A stretch of 64,000 nt of DNA from positions 62,001 through 126,000 of the forward strand of contig PYSS01000022.1 of assembly GCA_003049465.1 (NCBI GenBank), written 5' to 3'. The stretch comes from Magnaporthiopsis rhizophila. Lineage: Eukaryota; Ascomycota; Sordariomycetes; Magnaporthales; Magnaporthaceae. Each line of letters starts with the position of its first letter. Position 1 is the stretch's first letter. The notes under the pieces were generated by a model that was not told where the DNA came from, made no database searches, and saw only the letters and a list, made by a program, of their open reading frames with translations. Below, piece by piece: positions 59,867 through 64,000 of the stretch. The position numbers and the translations under genes were made by a program.

Positions 59867-61850
59867 CTTGGTTGTCTCTCTCTCAGCCTGTCGTTCTCGA
59901 GCTTTTTTGGCCTGGAAATTCTAGCGCCTCGCGCCACGAAAAAGGCGTCGCTGGCTCACATTGGGCCCCAAGCCCCGTCCATTCAATCAAGGGCCCGGCC
60001 GCCTGACCATGCCCGGCCGCGCCATTTGGCCCAGCCACGCGTACCAAATTACCTCTCAACACGGTATCCATCGGCTGGGCCTTTTGTTTTTGTTCACGAA
60101 GGGCTGGCTGGGGTGGACTACACTGCAATGCGATCAAAAGAGATCCCCTTTGCCGTGTGCCCCACACATCCTATGCTGCTCCGTGCGCCCTCACACCGCC
60201 ATTGCCAAGTTGGAACAGCTCAGGGCATGGAGGACCTGAAAAGGCAAGACACGGTTGCAGTTTTTTCCTGCTTGGATGCTGCTGTTACAAGACAGTGGAC
60301 TCTCAACAAAAAGTCGTGCTTTTTGAAGTGGACTCACCATGTTGGTTCTGCTCACTGCCAGCGCAGGCAGAAACAGAACCAGCAACGCAACGAACGGACA
60401 AGTCTCCCCCGCCCAAGCAGGAAAAAAAAGCCCCCAGTGGCCAAAGGCCACGTCGTAACTAACAGGTCACGGATGTGTACGTGCCCAGCCAGAAAACGCC
60501 GGCTGACTACCTGTCCGTACCTCGGCAAGGGATGTATCCTGTACAGGCCGCCTCGCTTCTGTTTTGTTTGTTTACAATTACCAATTGAGAAACATGCATG
60601 TCTGCCACACACAACACACTGAGGAGATGAGGGGAATTACATGGCCCCGAAACAATCAGAAGCCAGCAGCGAGACTGTGGATAAAGAGGGTTGCAACACG
60701 ATGTGTCTCTCGCCTTTTGGCAGGAAAAAGCCAAATCTCGAGGCGAGGAGACATGTTTAGGCCAATGTCACATCCATCATCCACACCCACACATCTCGCG
60801 GTTCCCCACTCACACTGGAATGGGTAGGACTGGCGCCTCGCCGCAACCGGGCGGGCGAGCTTGCTTGCTTGCTGCTGCTGCTCCAGCAGGCAAAAGAGAG
60901 TTGTGTTTACGGGGGGCCGATCCAGAAGCTGTCTGTTTCACTTTTGCGCGGCTTGGAGGGTCGCGATTGGCTATCGACGTGCATGCACTCCTTTCCTACT
61001 GCATCAACTCGTGGCTGTCCCCCCCGTTGCCGCTCGCTCAAATCAATCGAAAATGCATACCAAGACGAAGCGAGGCGGGCGGCTCGACCGAGGGAGCGAC
61101 GGATAGCCTGCCAAGTGGTCTCTGCTCTGGCGGGTGGGTGTGGATGTGCCTGCCGTAGGACAGAGACACAAAATCCTCAGGGTCCTGTCCTGCCTTGTGG
61201 CTCTCTCACTGGAATCCCGTTCGAATGATGCAACCGCAAATAAAATGAAACAAAGAGGGCGCTAGCGCGTGGAGGGGAGTGGGCTGTGTGATTTGATTAC
61301 GATGGGCTCTGGACCCTCTTGGCTACTCGATGGATTGGTCACACACACACTCCACATTTTCCAGATCCCAGCCCGGAGCCCGACATCAGACGGTCCCCTC
61401 CCTGTCTGCGGTGGACCGGACCGGTGGCTACGACGATGACTGTTTGACTGAACCGTCATCAATGAGTTTACGTATGTGTATTGGATTCGGGCCCAGCCAA
61501 GTCATCGGGTTAAGATGAGTGAACCTGTGACTGCCCGTCTGTATGCCGGCTTGTCCGTGATGACAGGGCAAGAAGACGGGACCAACATGGCATGAATGAA
61601 AGATGGGACACACGATATCCCATTTCCCCGTCCTTTCGAGCTTGAGTCGCGTTCAATCCGATTCTTGAACGGAGAGTTTTTAAGTCCCCTGAGCGCCACG
61701 GGGTTGGAACGGGTGGACTTGTCTATGGTGGGAGATACCTAAGAACCTTACCCAGACATTGAGCTGGCCTTACTCGCACTAGGACAGGGCATGGAGGAAG
61801 TTCGTCGTGAATTCGTGCTGTGGTCGGGTCGTGGTTGCCCACCACGTGCC

Positions 61851-61872
61851 AAAAAAAAAAAAAAAAAAAAAA
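61851..61872. repeat. A22 homopolymer
   Basis: Twenty-two A between CACGTGCC and TGCATTTTTG. Confidence 0.85.
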
Positions 61873-62672
61873 TGCATTTTTGCTCCGCCGGGATGATCGA
61901 GGCTCTCCAAGGGTGCGGGAACACCAGATTTAGATTTAGGGGCGGACAAGACCGGTGGCTGTCTCGTCCGGCCGACCCAGCCAAAAGCCCGGCCAGCCAC
62001 GGACGGGCGACCCCAACAGCCCGACAGGAAACCGAAAACACCCCTGAATCCCCGAATATCATACCAGATCCATCGACAGGCTATTTTGTCTTGTCTTGCC
62101 TTGTCTTGTCGTCTGGTCTGTTTGGCGCTGCCTGGAGCGATCCATGGGGCGGCTTCCATCAAGAAGGAGTGAACGGGCAACAACAGGACCCGATGACCGA
62201 ACAGCCAGCGATGCGATGCGATGCGGAAAGAAAAAAATTGTCGCGAGCACACCACGCAATCTGACGAACAACGCATCGCACGCAGTCCAGTACAACGCGA
62301 GTCAAACGTGCCGAAGATTTTCCCCCCAACCACGCTTCGTCGTCATCGCTCCACACCCCCGGACAGGCCGGCCGCCCGCCGTTGAACTGTGGAGGCGGGC
62401 GGTGCATTACAATACAGTAATGTAGAGGGATGGAGTGTCGATTGTCGCCTCCAGATTAGATTTCATCTACTTTTTTGGCGGGATGGAAGCTTTAGGCGGA
62501 ACCGTTGGCGCTTGTTGTTGCTCCTACGACAAGCCTGCAGGACGCCAGGGAAACAAGATACAGTAAAGGTTCAAATTAGCTGATGCAGGAGGATACATAC
62601 AGGATGCCAACCCGAGGGAACAGAGACAACAACAAACATGCACCAGGATCACATCACATCACATCACACGCC

Positions 62673-62699
62673 NNCCCTGCTTCGAGACTCACAGGGAGA

Positions 62700-62741
<42 letters not shown>
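62673..62741. repeat. Two N positions followed by a C41 homopolymer
   Basis: NN at 62673..62674 and 41 consecutive C at 62701..62741. A C-run of this length is unusual in a fungal genome and suggests a sequencing or gap-closing artefact. Confidence 0.8.
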
Positions 62742-62743
<2 letters not shown>

Positions 62744-64000
62744 ATCAAGATATTACCCAAAACACATAACAGTACGCACACCGTCAATTAGATGAGCCGC
62801 CTGTGCCGCAGAGGCGCGGTGAAATGGGTGAAATGAGCAAGCGCCCATTCTGTTTTATTTGCGTCACTACTCCAATTCCCCGAATAGATACATACCGATA
62901 CCTTGTGTGCACAGCACGGCGACTAGGATCGTATGTAGACACATACGAGGGGCAATCAGGCGCCGCAGATCCCGCGTTTCCGGTTGCCTCCGCAGGGCAG
63001 GTCCAACCTAAACGACAAGTCGATAATGCGCCTGTGTACGTACATAGTGGCCTGATAACCTGATCAACATGGCGGTAAGGCCGACCGGGCTTGGGTGTGT
63101 GTGCTCAAGTTTACTTTTTCTCTTCTGTCTTTTTGCCGTCAATGCCTTGTTTTGCGTGACGGGCCCCCTCTCCTTTCGTATCGTCCCACTGGTCGGGGCG
63201 GAATGGGTGGGATGATGCACGACCCCAGTCTTTTTTTTTTTTTTTCTTTGTCCAAAACGCCCGTCCAATCTTCCTGCCGGGCTGCCCACCTACTGCTGGT
63301 CACGGATTGGGGAAAAAAGGCGGACGGGTTGGAGTGGCCGGGTTGATAGGTCGATAGGATAAAATGGATGGCTCCTGTTTCCATTGGATTGATTTGTCCC
63401 TCTTGGCTGGGGGGATGGAAGGAGTGGCTGCCCGCTAGCTGCATGCGCGTTGCCTGCTCCTCCTCCCCTCCTGCATCACGGCCTGGCCGCCTGAGGGTGT
63501 CGGAAGTCTGATGCTGAGAGGCTGGTCTTTGCTGCCCCCGTGATGCCGCCTGCAACCTCCAATGGGCGGACGGAAAGTTGCATCCCTTTGGCAAACGCAG
63601 AGAAAAAAAAAAAAAATAGAAAGAGAAAGAAAAAGAAAAAAAAAAAAAACCATTCGCGCGTGCAACCATTCCAACGGGTCTGGGCCTCGGCTGCTTTTTG
63701 CATCCTTTCGTCACTCCGTGCCGTTTTGTCGGGGCGCGACGGACGGAGCCCTACGGCGTGTCGCTCGAATGGATGATTTGACAGGCCAATTGCCGCTACT
63801 GTGCTTCCATTACACAACCCACTGTTGCCGCTCAGGGATTGATTGGTTACGCAGTCGTGGTTGGATTTTTTCTCTTTTCTTTTTTTATTCTTGCTTTTTT
63901 TGCCATTCGACTTTCCTCTGCCAACCGGTTCCATGCCTCCGTGCGTCGGGGCCTGCATGATTAGCTGCTTCGCCTTGAACCGCAGCAAGACGGAGGGCGG

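Larger units (their letters stand above)
58901..64000. other. Gene-poor 5-kb region
   Basis: No frame has a domain, codon pattern or intron structure that I can support. The longest listed frame here (59438..60622) owes its length to a poly-T run read as polyphenylalanine. It contains homopolymers, N positions and short tandem motifs ((ACATC)n near 62650, (GCGAT)n near 62209, CTTGT-type near 62090). It may be promoter sequence of a gene to the right. Confidence 0.5.

Noticed and set aside
59438..60622. 394-codon open frame
   Set aside because: Its length depends on a poly-T run translated as about 30 Phe with an N; no domain or intron logic on either side.

Overview
The window reads as a chromosome segment of a filamentous ascomycete (Pezizomycotina, probably a Sordariomycete). 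The evidence is short introns with GTAWGT-type donors and CTAAC/CTGAC branch points, dispersed 5S rRNA genes of the Neurospora type, a fungal NB-ARC/TPR protein, and an AT-rich block whose repeats carry mutations of the kind left by RIP (repeat-induced point mutation). I cannot name the species.

1..~35,200 is a nested stack of Ty3/gypsy chromovirus LTR retrotransposons. All carry LTRs beginning TGTTAC and ending GTAACA, and all are riddled with C-to-T and G-to-A changes. Layers can be separated by 5-bp target duplications. Element B (6706..13908, TSD ATCTG) sits in the 5' LTR of C (6536..21037, TSD CCCTA). C sits in the 3' LTR of A, which begins left of the window. A sits in an antisense element E (21069..34873, continuing left of the window). 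D (23310..30867, TSD ATTAT) also sits in E. E itself interrupts a solo or 3' LTR, F (34874..35201). Two LTR families are present: A/D/E/F and B/C. E looks like a mosaic of the two.

35,202..37,984 is a RIP-damaged NLR-type gene (NB-ARC, winged-helix region, kinesin-light-chain-like TPRs). It is further broken by a 111-bp element with 8-bp terminal inverted repeats and a TGCAT target duplication. Base composition changes sharply near 38,000.

38,000..64,000 is ordinary GC-balanced fungal sequence. It holds a head-to-head inverted pair of 5S rRNA genes, two damaged protein genes (39,547..40,389 + and 40,602..41,198 -), and a 46-residue hydrophobic protein. It also holds a secreted lysine-rich repeat protein with Lys-Arg sites (46,524..47,368), an RNase MRP subunit Rmp1 homologue (48,149..49,076 -), a six-exon Avt-type vacuolar amino-acid transporter (50,674..53,424), and a Ran1/Ksp1-type protein kinase (54,673..56,757 -). 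The last 7 kb holds homopolymer tracts and N positions but no gene I can support.

No operon-like or gene-cluster logic links the intact genes. The strongest candidates for something new are the repeat precursor-like gene, the mosaic retroelement, the 111-bp element and the palindromic 5S pair.
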